Shown here piece after piece: positions 32,689 to 40,357 of a stretch of DNA of 53,707 nt. Origin of the DNA: Candidatus Rokuibacteriota bacterium (GTDB lineage: Bacteria > Methylomirabilota > Methylomirabilia > Rokubacteriales > CSP1-6); contig JAUSJX010000086.1 of NCBI GenBank assembly GCA_030647435.1, positions 1 to 53,707 of the forward strand. Direction: 5' to 3'. How positions within the stretch are numbered: position 1 is the first letter of the stretch; each line of letters begins with the position of its first letter. The notes under the pieces are model-generated. The model was given only the letters and a program-made list of their open reading frames with translations. It was not told where the DNA came from and did not search any database. Both the position numbers and the translations under genes were made by a program.

Positions 32689-33405
32689 ATGGCGAGAGCC
32701 GCCAAAACCCGCACCTACACGCTCAGACGGGCTTCCTCGGTCGTCTTCGCGCTGATCTCCGTCCTGCCGCTGCTCCTCTTCGCCTACACGCTCTACGCCC
32801 TCGACGTGCTTCACCACAACGTCGCCCAGATCGGCCTGGGCTCGGCGCTGGTCCTCTCCATGATCGGCTTCTACATCTACTCGGTCATGATGTCGCGGCT
32901 GTCCGACATCCTCCGCGACCTCGAGGCCGACGAGTCAGCGCAGCCGCCCTCAGGTGCGACCCACGGCGCGACCCAGGGCCCGGTCGTCACGATGGCCGTC
33001 GAGCCCGGTCCGAGCGGGCCGATGGCGGAAAGCCACACGGCCGGCGCATCGCGCCAGGTCCCCGCGCCGCCCTCGGGGCGGCCCAGTCCCTTCGCAGTCA
33101 GGGGGCGCTCAGGCGCCGGCGGCCGCGGCGGGCTTGTCGTTCCCGGCATGGGTCGCATCACCGAGCTCAAGCCGGCGGCCGCGAGCGCGTTGTCGGATTT
33201 GGACTCCATGTGGAGGGCCGAGGCCGAGCCGCTCCTCGGCAAGCGCGTCCTGGTGGCCGTGCGCAACGCGCCTGATCCCATGAAGGGCATCCTGGCCCAG
33301 GTCACGCAGGACGGCCTTATCCTCGACCAGAACGGCACCAGGGTCGGCATCAGCTACGCGCGGGTGTCGGCCATAGAAGCGGACACGACCCCCGACCCGG
33401 CCTAG
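32689..33405 (+). CDS. Hypothetical two-TM protein with a C-terminal Sm-like segment (238 aa)
   Basis: Two hydrophobic segments (about 18-38 and 47-66) with a cytoplasmic-looking linker rich in Pro/Gly/Ala (80-150). The C-terminal 60 residues (LLGKRVLVAVRNAPDPMKGILAQVTQDGLILDQNGTRVGISYARVSAIE region) resemble an Sm/RimP-like small beta-barrel. No family is recognised. The TAG stop lies in the CTAG target of the MITE that follows, and would have overlapped the stop of the convergent ChaN-like gene before the insertion. Confidence 0.65.
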   Translation: MARAAKTRTYTLRRASSVVFALISVLPLLLFAYTLYALDVLHHNVAQIGLGSALVLSMIGFYIYSVMMSRLSDILRDLEADESAQPPSGATHGATQGPVVTMAVEPGPSGPMAESHTAGASRQVPAPPSGRPSPFAVRGRSGAGGRGGLVVPGMGRITELKPAAASALSDLDSMWRAEAEPLLGKRVLVAVRNAPDPMKGILAQVTQDGLILDQNGTRVGISYARVSAIEADTTPDPA

Positions 33406-33545
33406 GAGCGTGTCGGAATAATGGGTTTCGACGGTATGCAACAGAACATGCGATCGCACATTTGGCTCAGGTTCGAAGATCTCGGCCTCGCTAATGCGTT
33501 TCGATCCCGTCGAAATCGAAGTCGGGTCATTTCTCCGACACGCTC
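33406..33545. mobile_element. 140-bp MITE with CTAG target duplication
   Basis: Terminal inverted repeats begin GGAGCGTGTCGGA on both ends (33406-33418 and complement 33545-33533), 17 of 19 outer bases matching. The element is flanked by CTAG at 33402-33405 and 33546-33549, fitting a 4-bp target duplication of IS5-type (YTAR) specificity. It is too short for a transposase. A stop-free minus-strand frame with EIFEPEPNVRSHVLLHTVE could be a relic of a parent element, or chance. Confidence 0.75.
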
Positions 33546-34421
33546 CTAGCGGTTTCTGAGCGGCGCGCAGGGGTCGGGACGCTCGACGGGAGGCCTTGGC
33601 CAGACGATGTGGCTGCCCGGCGCTGGCCGTCCCGCCTCGTCTGACCCAGCCTCGACAAAGTCCACGATCAGCTGTCGGGTACCGGATCGCAGCGCGTCGA
33701 CCTGATCGGCAAGCCCCCCCGGCGCCTGATGCCCTCGCCCGACGATGACCACCACCTGCGGCGCCCGCTCGAGAGCCTGGAGGATCCGCCGCGCCATGGT
33801 GACGTTGCGCGCGTGCCAGGCGTCCACCATGCCGGGCACCGCGCCCGCCGGCAGGAGGCCGCAGTGGGCGGCCTCGATGTCGCGCGCGATGCCCCGCTCG
33901 CGATCGGCTTCCGGAGCCAGGCGCGAGACGAGCCGGCTTCGCTCGTCGGCGGGCAGGGCGCCCAGCCCTTCCTTGGCGATGCGGTGCACCGTCTGCTGGT
34001 CCAGGTCGATCGCGACGACCGGCAGGCCGTAGCGCCTTGCCTGGTCGAAGAGCGGCCGGTACATCTCGAAGTCGGGCCAGCGGCGGTCAACCCACCCAAG
34101 ACGCTTTCCGGCCGCGGCCGGGTCGGCGCCGTCGCGCAACGCCTCGTCCGCCGCGGGCTGCTGGTCCTGGGCCAGCATCTCGAAGGCGAGGGCCGGCCGC
34201 GCGCCTCCGGCCAGCATGGCCTCGAGCACGCGCGCCTGGTCCATGTGGTGGTAGGGGTTGTCGTGGGATTCGCCGAGATAGACGATCTGGACGTCCCGCG
34301 CCCGGGCCGCGATACGGCGCGCCACAGCAGCGGGATCGTCGTCGAGCGATGGCGCCGCCGCGGCGCAACCCGCCATGGCGAGCGCGGCAGCGATGCGCCG
34401 GGCAGCCGAAGCCCGGATCAC
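33546..34421 (-). CDS. ChaN/Tiki-superfamily lipoprotein (291 aa)
   Basis: Signal with lipobox MAGC (Cys19) and then the ChaN (PF04187-type) domain: IVYLGESHDNPYHH (47-59), ALAFEMLAQDQQ and VVIVGRGHQ. ChaN of Campylobacter binds haem; the Tiki/TraB fold uses the GE...H residues for metal binding or proteolysis, so either role is open. GTG 34421 overlaps the VOC gene stop as GTGA. Last gene of a four-gene coupled operon. Its TAG stop is preserved by the CTAG duplication of the adjacent MITE. Confidence 0.8.
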   Translation of the reverse strand: MIRASAARRIAAALAMAGCAAAAPSLDDDPAAVARRIAARARDVQIVYLGESHDNPYHHMDQARVLEAMLAGGARPALAFEMLAQDQQPAADEALRDGADPAAAGKRLGWVDRRWPDFEMYRPLFDQARRYGLPVVAIDLDQQTVHRIAKEGLGALPADERSRLVSRLAPEADRERGIARDIEAAHCGLLPAGAVPGMVDAWHARNVTMARRILQALERAPQVVVIVGRGHQAPGGLADQVDALRSGTRQLIVDFVEAGSDEAGRPAPGSHIVWPRPPVERPDPCAPLRNR

Positions 34422-35206
34422 CCGAAGCTGAGCCGGGCGCCGTGGGTGAGGTGCGGATCGAGCGCGGCGCCAGGCGGGCCCCCGGTGAAGCGCGCGGCGT
34501 AGGTCCCGGGCCCGCGCGAATCGACCCACTGGCCGATCGGCCCGCGTTCGGTTCTGGGCTGCCCGCGTTCGGTTCTGGGCTGAAGGAATTCCAGCGCGTG
34601 CGGGCCAATCGCGAAGCGCACACCGTCGGCGTCGAGGTTGTCGCGGTGGAGCGCCTCGCCCGGGCGCCCCAGCACCGCCTCGTACCAGTCTCTCGCCTCG
34701 CCCACGCTCGGCACGGCCACCGTCACCGCCGAGAGACCCGTGACGCCGTTAGCATGTCGGCTCTCGGGCGGCACGCGCTCGGCCCGCGGCCCGTCATCTC
34801 GGATGAGAAATGGCGCGACTCCGCGCTGCGGCCCTTCCGCGAGCGCCAGCACCCACCTGACAGCAAAGCCGTCGGGGCGCGTGCGCACCGAGGGTTTCGG
34901 ATCCGTCATCGCTACCCCGGCGCGTCGGAAGGCCCCAGTGTCGGCGGCGAGGTCGTCGGTCTGCAGGCAGTAGTCCACGAGCCCGCCGCCGCGCCCGAGC
35001 GCCGTCCACCAGCGGTGCTCAGGGTACGGCTCGTGGAAGGCGATCAGCTCGATGTAGGCGCCGTCGGCGAGCGCGATGAGCGCATTGTGGGTGCCGGCGG
35101 CGTGGCGACCGCCCGGCACGACGGAAAAGCCGAGCGCCGCATAGTCGCGCATCGCCGCCGCGAGATCGCCGACGGCGATGACGAAATGGTCCACGCCGAG
35201 GAGCAT
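34418..35206 (-). CDS. VOC/glyoxalase-like domain protein (262 aa)
   Basis: Starts MLLGVDHFVIAVGDLAAAM, the standard opening of vicinal-oxygen-chelate proteins in the 'glyoxalase-like' group, with a second betaalpha module after TGLSAVTVAVPSVGEARDWYEAVLG. ATG 35206 joins the TPR stop as TGATG. Near residues 208-221 a seven-residue unit (QPRTERG) is duplicated by an exact 21-bp repeat at 34541-34582, evidently recent. Enzymatic activity is unknown; metal ligands are not obvious in the first module beyond His8. Confidence 0.78.
   Translation of the reverse strand: MLLGVDHFVIAVGDLAAAMRDYAALGFSVVPGGRHAAGTHNALIALADGAYIELIAFHEPYPEHRWWTALGRGGGLVDYCLQTDDLAADTGAFRRAGVAMTDPKPSVRTRPDGFAVRWVLALAEGPQRGVAPFLIRDDGPRAERVPPESRHANGVTGLSAVTVAVPSVGEARDWYEAVLGRPGEALHRDNLDADGVRFAIGPHALEFLQPRTERGQPRTERGPIGQWVDSRGPGTYAARFTGGPPGAALDPHLTHGARLSFG
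34541..34582 (-). repeat. Exact 21-bp tandem duplication inside the VOC gene
   Basis: Two identical units, 34541-34561 and 34562-34582, add seven residues (QPRTERG twice) without breaking frame. Perfect identity implies a recent slip. Confidence 0.9.
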
Positions 35207-37239
35207 CAGGCTCGGATCCTTCGGCGGAGCGCGTCCAGCGCGTGGCGGTAGCGCGCGTCGCCGGGCTCCAGGCGCGCGGCTTCCCGGCACGCGGCCAAGG
35301 CTTCATCCGTTCGGCCGAGCCTCTCGAGCACGGCGGCCAGCCGTGCATGGGCCTCAGCGTGCTCCGGTCTGATCCGTATGGCCTCGCGGTAGGCCACCTC
35401 GCACTCGGCGTGCTTGCCCTGTTTCTCGAGCGCCGCCCAGAGATTGAAGTGGCTCTGCGCGTCTCCGGGGCGGAACCTGAGGGCTTCGCGGAGCGCCGCC
35501 TCGGCTTCCGCATCGAGCCCCAGGGCCAGCAGGACGCGCCCCAGGCCCCGGTGCGATCCGACCCGCTGCGGCTTGACGCGAACGGCCTCGCGGAATATCT
35601 CGGCGGCCTCGGTGAGCCTTCCCTGCTCGCTCAGGAGCTCGCCCAGGTCGGCCCATGCCCGCGCATAGGCGGGATTGAGCCTCACCGCCTCGCGGAACGC
35701 GGCCTCGGCCGGCTCGTAGCGTCCCAGGAAGTAGAGACCCATGCCCAGGCCCCGGTGAAGCGCCGCGCCGTCCGGCTTGAGTCTCAACGCCTCGCGATAT
35801 GCCGCCTCGGACTCCGCGTAGCGCCCCTGGCGGCCCAGGCCCAATGCCAGGTTGCCCCAGGCCACGATGTCGGACGGGCTCAGCCGTATGGCCTCGCGCA
35901 GGGCCGCTTCGGCCTCGGCGTGGCGCCCCTGGCGGCCGAGCGCGATGCCGAGGTCGAGGTGGTGGTCGGGATTCTCGGGCGCGAGCCGCACCGCCTCGCG
36001 GAAAGCGGCCTCGGCATTGGCCTCGAGCCCTTGGGCCTCGAAGGCGACGCCGAGCTCCGCGTAGAGGTGGGCGTCGGTGGGACGGAACGCCAGCGCGCGC
36101 GCATAGGCCTGTGCCTCCTGCTCCCAGTCGCCCTGGCGCCGGCACACGGCCGCGAGACCCAGCCAGGCCGCGACGTCGTCACCGTCAAGCTGGAGCGCCT
36201 GCTCGAAGGCCGCCGCGGCATCGGGTAGCCGGCCCAGTCTCTCGAGGACGAGCCCGAGCCACCGGTGCCATAGCCCGCGCGCGGACTCCAGGCGCGTCGC
36301 ATCACGCCACGCGCCTGCCGCCTCGCCGTAGCGTCGGAGCCGCCACAGCGTGAGGCCCAGGCAGCCGTGGAGCCGCGCGAGACCCGGCCGCTGGCGGATC
36401 GCTTCGCGGTAGCGCGTCGCCGCCTGGCTAGAGCGACGCGCGCGCCTGAGCGCATCGGCCAAGTGGACGAGGGTCCGAAGCCGCGCCGGCTCGATACGGT
36501 GCGCTTCTTCAAGCGCGTGGGCCGCCTCATCGAGACGGCCCTGGGCCATCAGCACCACGCCCAGCCCGTCGTGCGCTATCGCGTGGCGAGGAGCGCGGGC
36601 GAGGGCCTCGCGGAATGCGGCTTCGGCCTCGGCGTAGCGCCCTTGAACGGCAAGCGCCTGGGCGAGGTTGACGTGCGCGTCGGCCAGAGCCGGGGCCAGC
36701 CCGACGGCGTGGCGGAGCGCAGCTTCCTCTTCCGCCGCCCGACCCTGGCGCCGGCACACGAGCCCGAGACGCAGATGCGCCAGCGCATGCCGCGGCTTGA
36801 GCCGCGCCGCCTCACGGTACGCGGCCTCGGCGTCGGCCCACAGCCGCATATGCTCCAGAGCCAGGCCGAGCTTGAAGTGGGCCTCGACCGTGCGCGGCGC
36901 GAGACCGAGCGCCGCGCGGAGGGCCGCCGCGGCCTCGCCCCAGCGGCGCTGCTCGAGCAGGACCGCGCCCAGATCCACATGCGCGGCGGGCGAGCGCGGC
37001 CAGAGCCGCGCCACCTCGCGGAACTCCGCCTCCGCCTCCTCCGGGCGGCGCTGGCGGCGGAGCGCCGCGCCGAGAGTGGCGCGGAGCTGGGCGTGGCGGG
37101 GATTGCCGGCGAGCGCCGCGCGGCAGAGGCTTTCCGCCTCGGCGAAGCGGCCGCCGGTGAGCGCCCGCGCCGCCTCCTTGAGCGCGGCCGCGCCCGGCGC
37201 GCCCGGCGCGGTGACGCGCTCAGAGCGCGATGGGCTCAT
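35206..37239 (-). CDS. Tetratricopeptide-repeat protein, about 18-19 TPRs (677 aa)
   Basis: Almost the whole protein is 34-residue TPR units with the pattern G-R-Y-x-E-A-E-A-A-F-R-E-A-x-R-L-x-P and paired acidic/arginine helices; no catalytic or membrane domain is visible. It is a long alpha-superhelix for protein binding, like the TPR half of SEC/OGT proteins but without the transferase. The start at 37239 overlaps the cupin gene by 20 nt (GTG 37215 is an alternative). The stop is coupled to the VOC gene as TGATG. Partners may be encoded by the same operon. Confidence 0.85.
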   Translation of the reverse strand: MSPSRSERVTAPGAPGAAALKEAARALTGGRFAEAESLCRAALAGNPRHAQLRATLGAALRRQRRPEEAEAEFREVARLWPRSPAAHVDLGAVLLEQRRWGEAAAALRAALGLAPRTVEAHFKLGLALEHMRLWADAEAAYREAARLKPRHALAHLRLGLVCRRQGRAAEEEAALRHAVGLAPALADAHVNLAQALAVQGRYAEAEAAFREALARAPRHAIAHDGLGVVLMAQGRLDEAAHALEEAHRIEPARLRTLVHLADALRRARRSSQAATRYREAIRQRPGLARLHGCLGLTLWRLRRYGEAAGAWRDATRLESARGLWHRWLGLVLERLGRLPDAAAAFEQALQLDGDDVAAWLGLAAVCRRQGDWEQEAQAYARALAFRPTDAHLYAELGVAFEAQGLEANAEAAFREAVRLAPENPDHHLDLGIALGRQGRHAEAEAALREAIRLSPSDIVAWGNLALGLGRQGRYAESEAAYREALRLKPDGAALHRGLGMGLYFLGRYEPAEAAFREAVRLNPAYARAWADLGELLSEQGRLTEAAEIFREAVRVKPQRVGSHRGLGRVLLALGLDAEAEAALREALRFRPGDAQSHFNLWAALEKQGKHAECEVAYREAIRIRPEHAEAHARLAAVLERLGRTDEALAACREAARLEPGDARYRHALDALRRRIRA

Positions 37240-37864
37240 CCACGTAGACCGTGTACGTCCGGGGCTTGCTGCGCGCGGCGTCGCCCGGGTCCACGTACAT
37301 CATGGAGCTCTTGCCGCGGATCTCGGCAGGCAGCACGGAGACCCGGATGAACGAGGTCTCCTCGTCCTTGGCGGACACGGCCAGCACCGGCTCCTTGCCG
37401 CTCTCGAACCACGCGTCCCACGGGCGCATGGCCCGCGCCGTCCCCTGCCCTACGGTCACGTCGAGGCGCCCGTTCAGGAGACAGCGGATGCCGCCGCCCC
37501 GGTGACGGTGCGGCAGGGCGATTCCGCCACGGTCGAAGTCCACGCGATCGCAGCGCAGGAGCCACGACGCGCGAGGGTCCAGCGCCATCGGGTGCTCGAG
37601 GAGCACGCGGCCGCCCGCGGGAGGCGGCGGCTGGCGGACCAGCTCAAAGCGGAGCACGCGGGCGCCCGAGGCCCCGGCGACGGCGGCGCCGACCTTGGCG
37701 GCGAGATGCGCGCGGCCGGGCTCGAGCGGGCCGCTTGCGGCGCCGCCCTCGATGCGAAGGTCTCCCGCCGCCAGGTAGAGCACGCCCGCGGCCGAGGCGA
37801 GCGCGGGCTTGTAGCGCGCGCCGGGGGCGAGCGTGTCTTCGATCAACCGCAGCGAGTAGGGCAC
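37220..37864 (-). CDS. Cupin-like protein (214 aa)
   Basis: The GTG 37864 start follows GGAGGT by 7 nt. The protein shows a cupin-like HRHRGGGIRCLLNGRLDV segment (about 118-135; His-containing metal site followed by the typical GRL...V turn) and a preceding first beta-barrel half. It resembles small-molecule-binding cupins, but no enzyme subclass is recognised. First gene of the coupled cupin-TPR-VOC-ChaN operon. A perfect minus-strand -10, TATAAT (37908-37903), lies about 40 nt upstream. Confidence 0.65.
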   Translation of the reverse strand: MPYSLRLIEDTLAPGARYKPALASAAGVLYLAAGDLRIEGGAASGPLEPGRAHLAAKVGAAVAGASGARVLRFELVRQPPPPAGGRVLLEHPMALDPRASWLLRCDRVDFDRGGIALPHRHRGGGIRCLLNGRLDVTVGQGTARAMRPWDAWFESGKEPVLAVSAKDEETSFIRVSVLPAEIRGKSSMMYVDPGDAARSKPRTYTVYVDEPIAL

Positions 37865-37902
37865 GGAAAGACCTCCGGTCTCCTGAGAGTGAGTCTGGGG
37901 AC

Positions 37903-37908
37903 ATTATA
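37903..37908 (-). promoter_or_regulatory. TATAAT -10 of the cupin/TPR operon
   Basis: On the minus strand CGTATAATGT gives a consensus -10 about 38 nt before GTG 37864. No consensus -35 at 16-18 nt, so an activator may be needed. It lies back to back with the EamA promoter. Confidence 0.5.
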
Positions 37909-37914
37909 CGAGAG

Positions 37915-37944
37915 TTGACACGGGCGCCGGGGCGCCCGTAGGGT
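37915..37944 (+). promoter_or_regulatory. Promoter TTGACA-N18-TAGGGT, six bases before EamA
   Basis: A perfect -35 (37915-37920) and TAGGGT (37939-37944) are followed by six bases and GTG 37951. The expected transcription start coincides with the start codon, so this is a strong leaderless-promoter candidate. Confidence 0.6.
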
Positions 37945-37950
37945 TGGCCG

Positions 37951-38805
37951 GTGACAGGCGCGGCGTTGATGCTGGTGCTGGGCGCGGCAGTCATCCACGC
38001 GACGTGGAACGCGATGGCCAAGCGCGCGCGCGACCCGATGGCGATGCTCTGGTGGGCGGGGGCGCTCTCCTCGCTGCTCCTGGCGCCGCCGGCGCTCTAC
38101 GTGCTGGCGAGAGACGGCTTCTCACCGGGCGCCCTGCCCTTCGTCGTCGCCACCGTCATCCTCCACAGCGTCTACTTCTTCGTCCTCGGCAAGGCGTACC
38201 AGACGGGGGACTTCTCCCTCGTCTACCCGATGGCGCGGGGCCTGGGCGTGGCGCTCGTGCCCGCGGGCGCCTTCTACTTCTTCAACGAGCAGCTCTCGGC
38301 GCTCGGCATCCTGGGCATCGCGCTGATCCTCGCGGGGATCTTCGCGCTCCACTGGCGGCGCGGCGCCTGGAGCGAGGATGCGCTCTTCAACTCCGGCACC
38401 GGATGGGCGGTCGCCACCGGATTCTGCATCGCGTCCTACTCGCTGGTGGACAAGGTGGGCGTGTCGCACATCAACCCGCTGCCCTACCTCTGGACGATGA
38501 TGGTGGGCTGCTGCGTCTCCCTGCTGCCGCCGGTGCTGGCGCGCCGCGGCTCGCTCGCGCGCGAGTGGCGCGAGAACCGGGTCGCGGTGCTGCTGTCGGG
38601 GGTGCTGAGCCCGGGCGGCTATCTCCTCGTGCTCTTCGCCTTCCGGCTTTCGAAGGCGGGCTACGTCGTGGCGGGGCGCGAGGTCTCCATCGTGATCTCG
38701 GCGCTGATCGGGAGTCTCCTGTTCAAGGAGGGCGCCCTCGGCCAGCGCCTGGTCGGCGCCGCCATCGTCGCGAGCGGCGTCATCTGCGTCGCCCTCGCCC
38801 GCTGA
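37951..38805 (+). CDS. EamA/DMT-family transporter (284 aa)
   Basis: About ten hydrophobic segments in two EamA repeats (AVIHATWNAMAKR near the start is typical), the size of drug/metabolite-transporter superfamily members, which export amino acids, nucleotide sugars or other metabolites. GTG 37951 has no ribosome site but directly follows a good promoter. The next gene starts 38 nt later on the same strand, so they are likely cotranscribed. Substrate unknown. Confidence 0.85.
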   Translation: MTGAALMLVLGAAVIHATWNAMAKRARDPMAMLWWAGALSSLLLAPPALYVLARDGFSPGALPFVVATVILHSVYFFVLGKAYQTGDFSLVYPMARGLGVALVPAGAFYFFNEQLSALGILGIALILAGIFALHWRRGAWSEDALFNSGTGWAVATGFCIASYSLVDKVGVSHINPLPYLWTMMVGCCVSLLPPVLARRGSLAREWRENRVAVLLSGVLSPGGYLLVLFAFRLSKAGYVVAGREVSIVISALIGSLLFKEGALGQRLVGAAIVASGVICVALAR

Positions 38806-38843
38806 CGCGGGCCAACAACTCACTCCGGAAAGGACAACTCGAC

Positions 38844-39677
38844 ATGGCCACATACGCGGAGAAGTCAGCGGCCTTCCGGGCCCTGCATGAGCGCCCGGGG
38901 GCCTTCGTGATCCCGAACCCGTGGGATGCCGGCACCGCGCGGCTCCTGGCCTCGCTCGGCTTCGAGGCGCTCGCGACGACGAGCCTCGGGCTCGCGAACT
39001 CGCTCGGGCGCGCCGACGGCACGGGAGCGGTGAGCCGCGACGAGGTCCTGGCGAACTGCCGGGCGATCGCGGGCGCCACCGACCTGCCCGTCAACGCGGA
39101 TCTGGAGAACTGCTACGCCGACGAGCCGGAGGCCGCCGCCGGGATGATCCGGCTGGCTGCCGAGGCGGGCGTTGTCGGCGGCTCCATCGAGGACGCGACG
39201 GGCGACCCGCTGAATCCGATCTATGACTTCGAGCTGGCGGTGGAGCGCGTGCGCGCAGCGGCGGAGGCGGCGCGGTCGCTGCCCACCCCGTTCATGCTAA
39301 CGGCGCGGGCGGAGAACTTTCTCCATGGCCGTCGCGACCTCGACGACACGGTCCGCCGGCTCCGGGCCTTCGAGGCGGCCGGCGCCGAGGTGCTCTACGC
39401 GCCGGGACTCAGGGATCTCGCGTCGATCCGCACGGTGACCGCCGCCGTCGGCAAGCCGGTCAATGTGGTGATGAGCGCGGCCGACCCGTCGATCACCGTC
39501 GCGCAGCTGGCCCTAGCCGGGGTGAAGCGCATCAGCGTCGGCGGCGCCCTGTCCCGCCTGGCGCTCGCGGCCTTCCTCAAGGGCGCCCGCGAAATGAAGG
39601 AGCAGGGATCGTTCACGTATATGCGTGACACGGTCCCGTCGGCTGAGCTCCGGCAGACCTTCGCCGCCTGGCGGTGA
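38844..39677 (+). CDS. Isocitrate lyase/PEP mutase-family enzyme (277 aa)
   Basis: TIM-barrel enzyme of the ICL/PEPM superfamily: FVIPNPWDAGTARLL, LPVNADLENCYAD (metal-binding Asp/Glu), GSIEDATGD and LTARAENFLHG match the oxaloacetate-decarboxylase/phosphonomutase-like branch. The usual ENGFGD or EAGYGD is ENCYAD here. Classical 2-methylisocitrate lyase lacks this pattern, so the reaction (C-C or C-P bond chemistry on an oxaloacetate-like acid) is unassigned. AAAGGA precedes ATG 38844. Confidence 0.83.
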   Translation: MATYAEKSAAFRALHERPGAFVIPNPWDAGTARLLASLGFEALATTSLGLANSLGRADGTGAVSRDEVLANCRAIAGATDLPVNADLENCYADEPEAAAGMIRLAAEAGVVGGSIEDATGDPLNPIYDFELAVERVRAAAEAARSLPTPFMLTARAENFLHGRRDLDDTVRRLRAFEAAGAEVLYAPGLRDLASIRTVTAAVGKPVNVVMSAADPSITVAQLALAGVKRISVGGALSRLALAAFLKGAREMKEQGSFTYMRDTVPSAELRQTFAAWR

Positions 39678-39776
39678 CGAGGGAATCGCGGCCGGATCGT
39701 GGGTCCATGCTCGATTCGGCGGCGCTTTCCGCGCGAAAGGCTCGGTGCTACCCTCGCCGCGGAAATCGGGAGGTCA

Positions 39777-39958
39777 GCCGCGGTAGGTGATCCAGTAGAT
39801 CGCCCCGGCGAGATCGTCGGACACCAGCAGCGAGCCGTCTGAGCGTTGTCGACGTGGGCCACCAGCTCGATCGCGAATCCCTGCGGGAGCCTGATCGTCT
39901 CGAGCGGCAGCGGCTTCGGCTGCGCGGCCGCGATGGATGCGAGCAGCAGGGCGGAGAT
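39777..39958 (-). pseudogene. Remnant of a PQQ-dependent sugar dehydrogenase with a large internal deletion
   Basis: The minus strand encodes the start of such a protein (signal-like SALLLASIAAAQ, then IRLPQGFAIELVAHVDNA) and, directly joined in another frame, its usual C-terminus (DGSLLVSDDLAGAIYWITYRG and stop). The several hundred codons that normally lie between are missing. No start codon is visible at the 5' end. This is a clear relic of a sorbosone/glucose-dehydrogenase-like gene rather than a small gene. Confidence 0.7.
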
Positions 39959-40003
39959 CCCGCAGCCGGACGAAGGATGGCTGCGCGCCCGGGAGGGGGC
40001 GGC

Positions 40004-40288
40004 CTACCGGTCCGGCGTGATGGTGGTGGCGATCACCCTGTTTCCGTCGCCCGAGACGACCCCCACGACCGTGATGGCGTCGCCGCTTTTCAGAAACTCG
40101 TAGGAGGTCTGATCGACCTTCGACACGTCCTCGTCGAAGCTGCCCCCGCTGTCGGGTGCGAAGGCCATCGTCGTGCCCTGGACCCAGATGACGCGACCGT
40201 GGAAGACCCGGACCTCTTCTGCGATCGCCGCGCAGACGAGCCCCAGCAACAGAAGGGCCGCCAGGGCACCGCGGGCCGCGCTTCTCAT
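40004..40288 (-). CDS. Small exported protein (94 aa)
   Basis: Signal peptide (about 1-23, ending CAAIAEE) and a mature part of about 70 residues that looks like one small beta-barrel (VRVFHGRVIWVQGTTMAFAP, DAITVVGVVSGDGNRVIATTI), similar in feel to OB-fold DUFs of periplasmic proteins; not assigned. The minus strand carries TTGACG-N17-CATTAT-N6-ATG, a good promoter that would give a leaderless mRNA. Confidence 0.65.
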   Translation of the reverse strand: MRSAARGALAALLLLGLVCAAIAEEVRVFHGRVIWVQGTTMAFAPDSGGSFDEDVSKVDQTSYEFLKSGDAITVVGVVSGDGNRVIATTITPDR

Positions 40289-40294
40289 CGGCCC

Positions 40295-40323
40295 ATAATG
40301 TGACGGGGCGCCGCGCCCGTCAA
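40295..40323 (-). promoter_or_regulatory. Promoter TTGACG-N17-CATTAT, six bases before the small exported protein
   Basis: On the minus strand TTGACG (40323-40318), a 17-nt spacer and CATTAT (40300-40295) end six bases before ATG 40288. Five of six -35 bases and five of six -10 bases agree with consensus. Confidence 0.65.
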
Positions 40324-40357
40324 GGAGCCGGGCCTGGGCACAGCGGGCACCCGCAGC

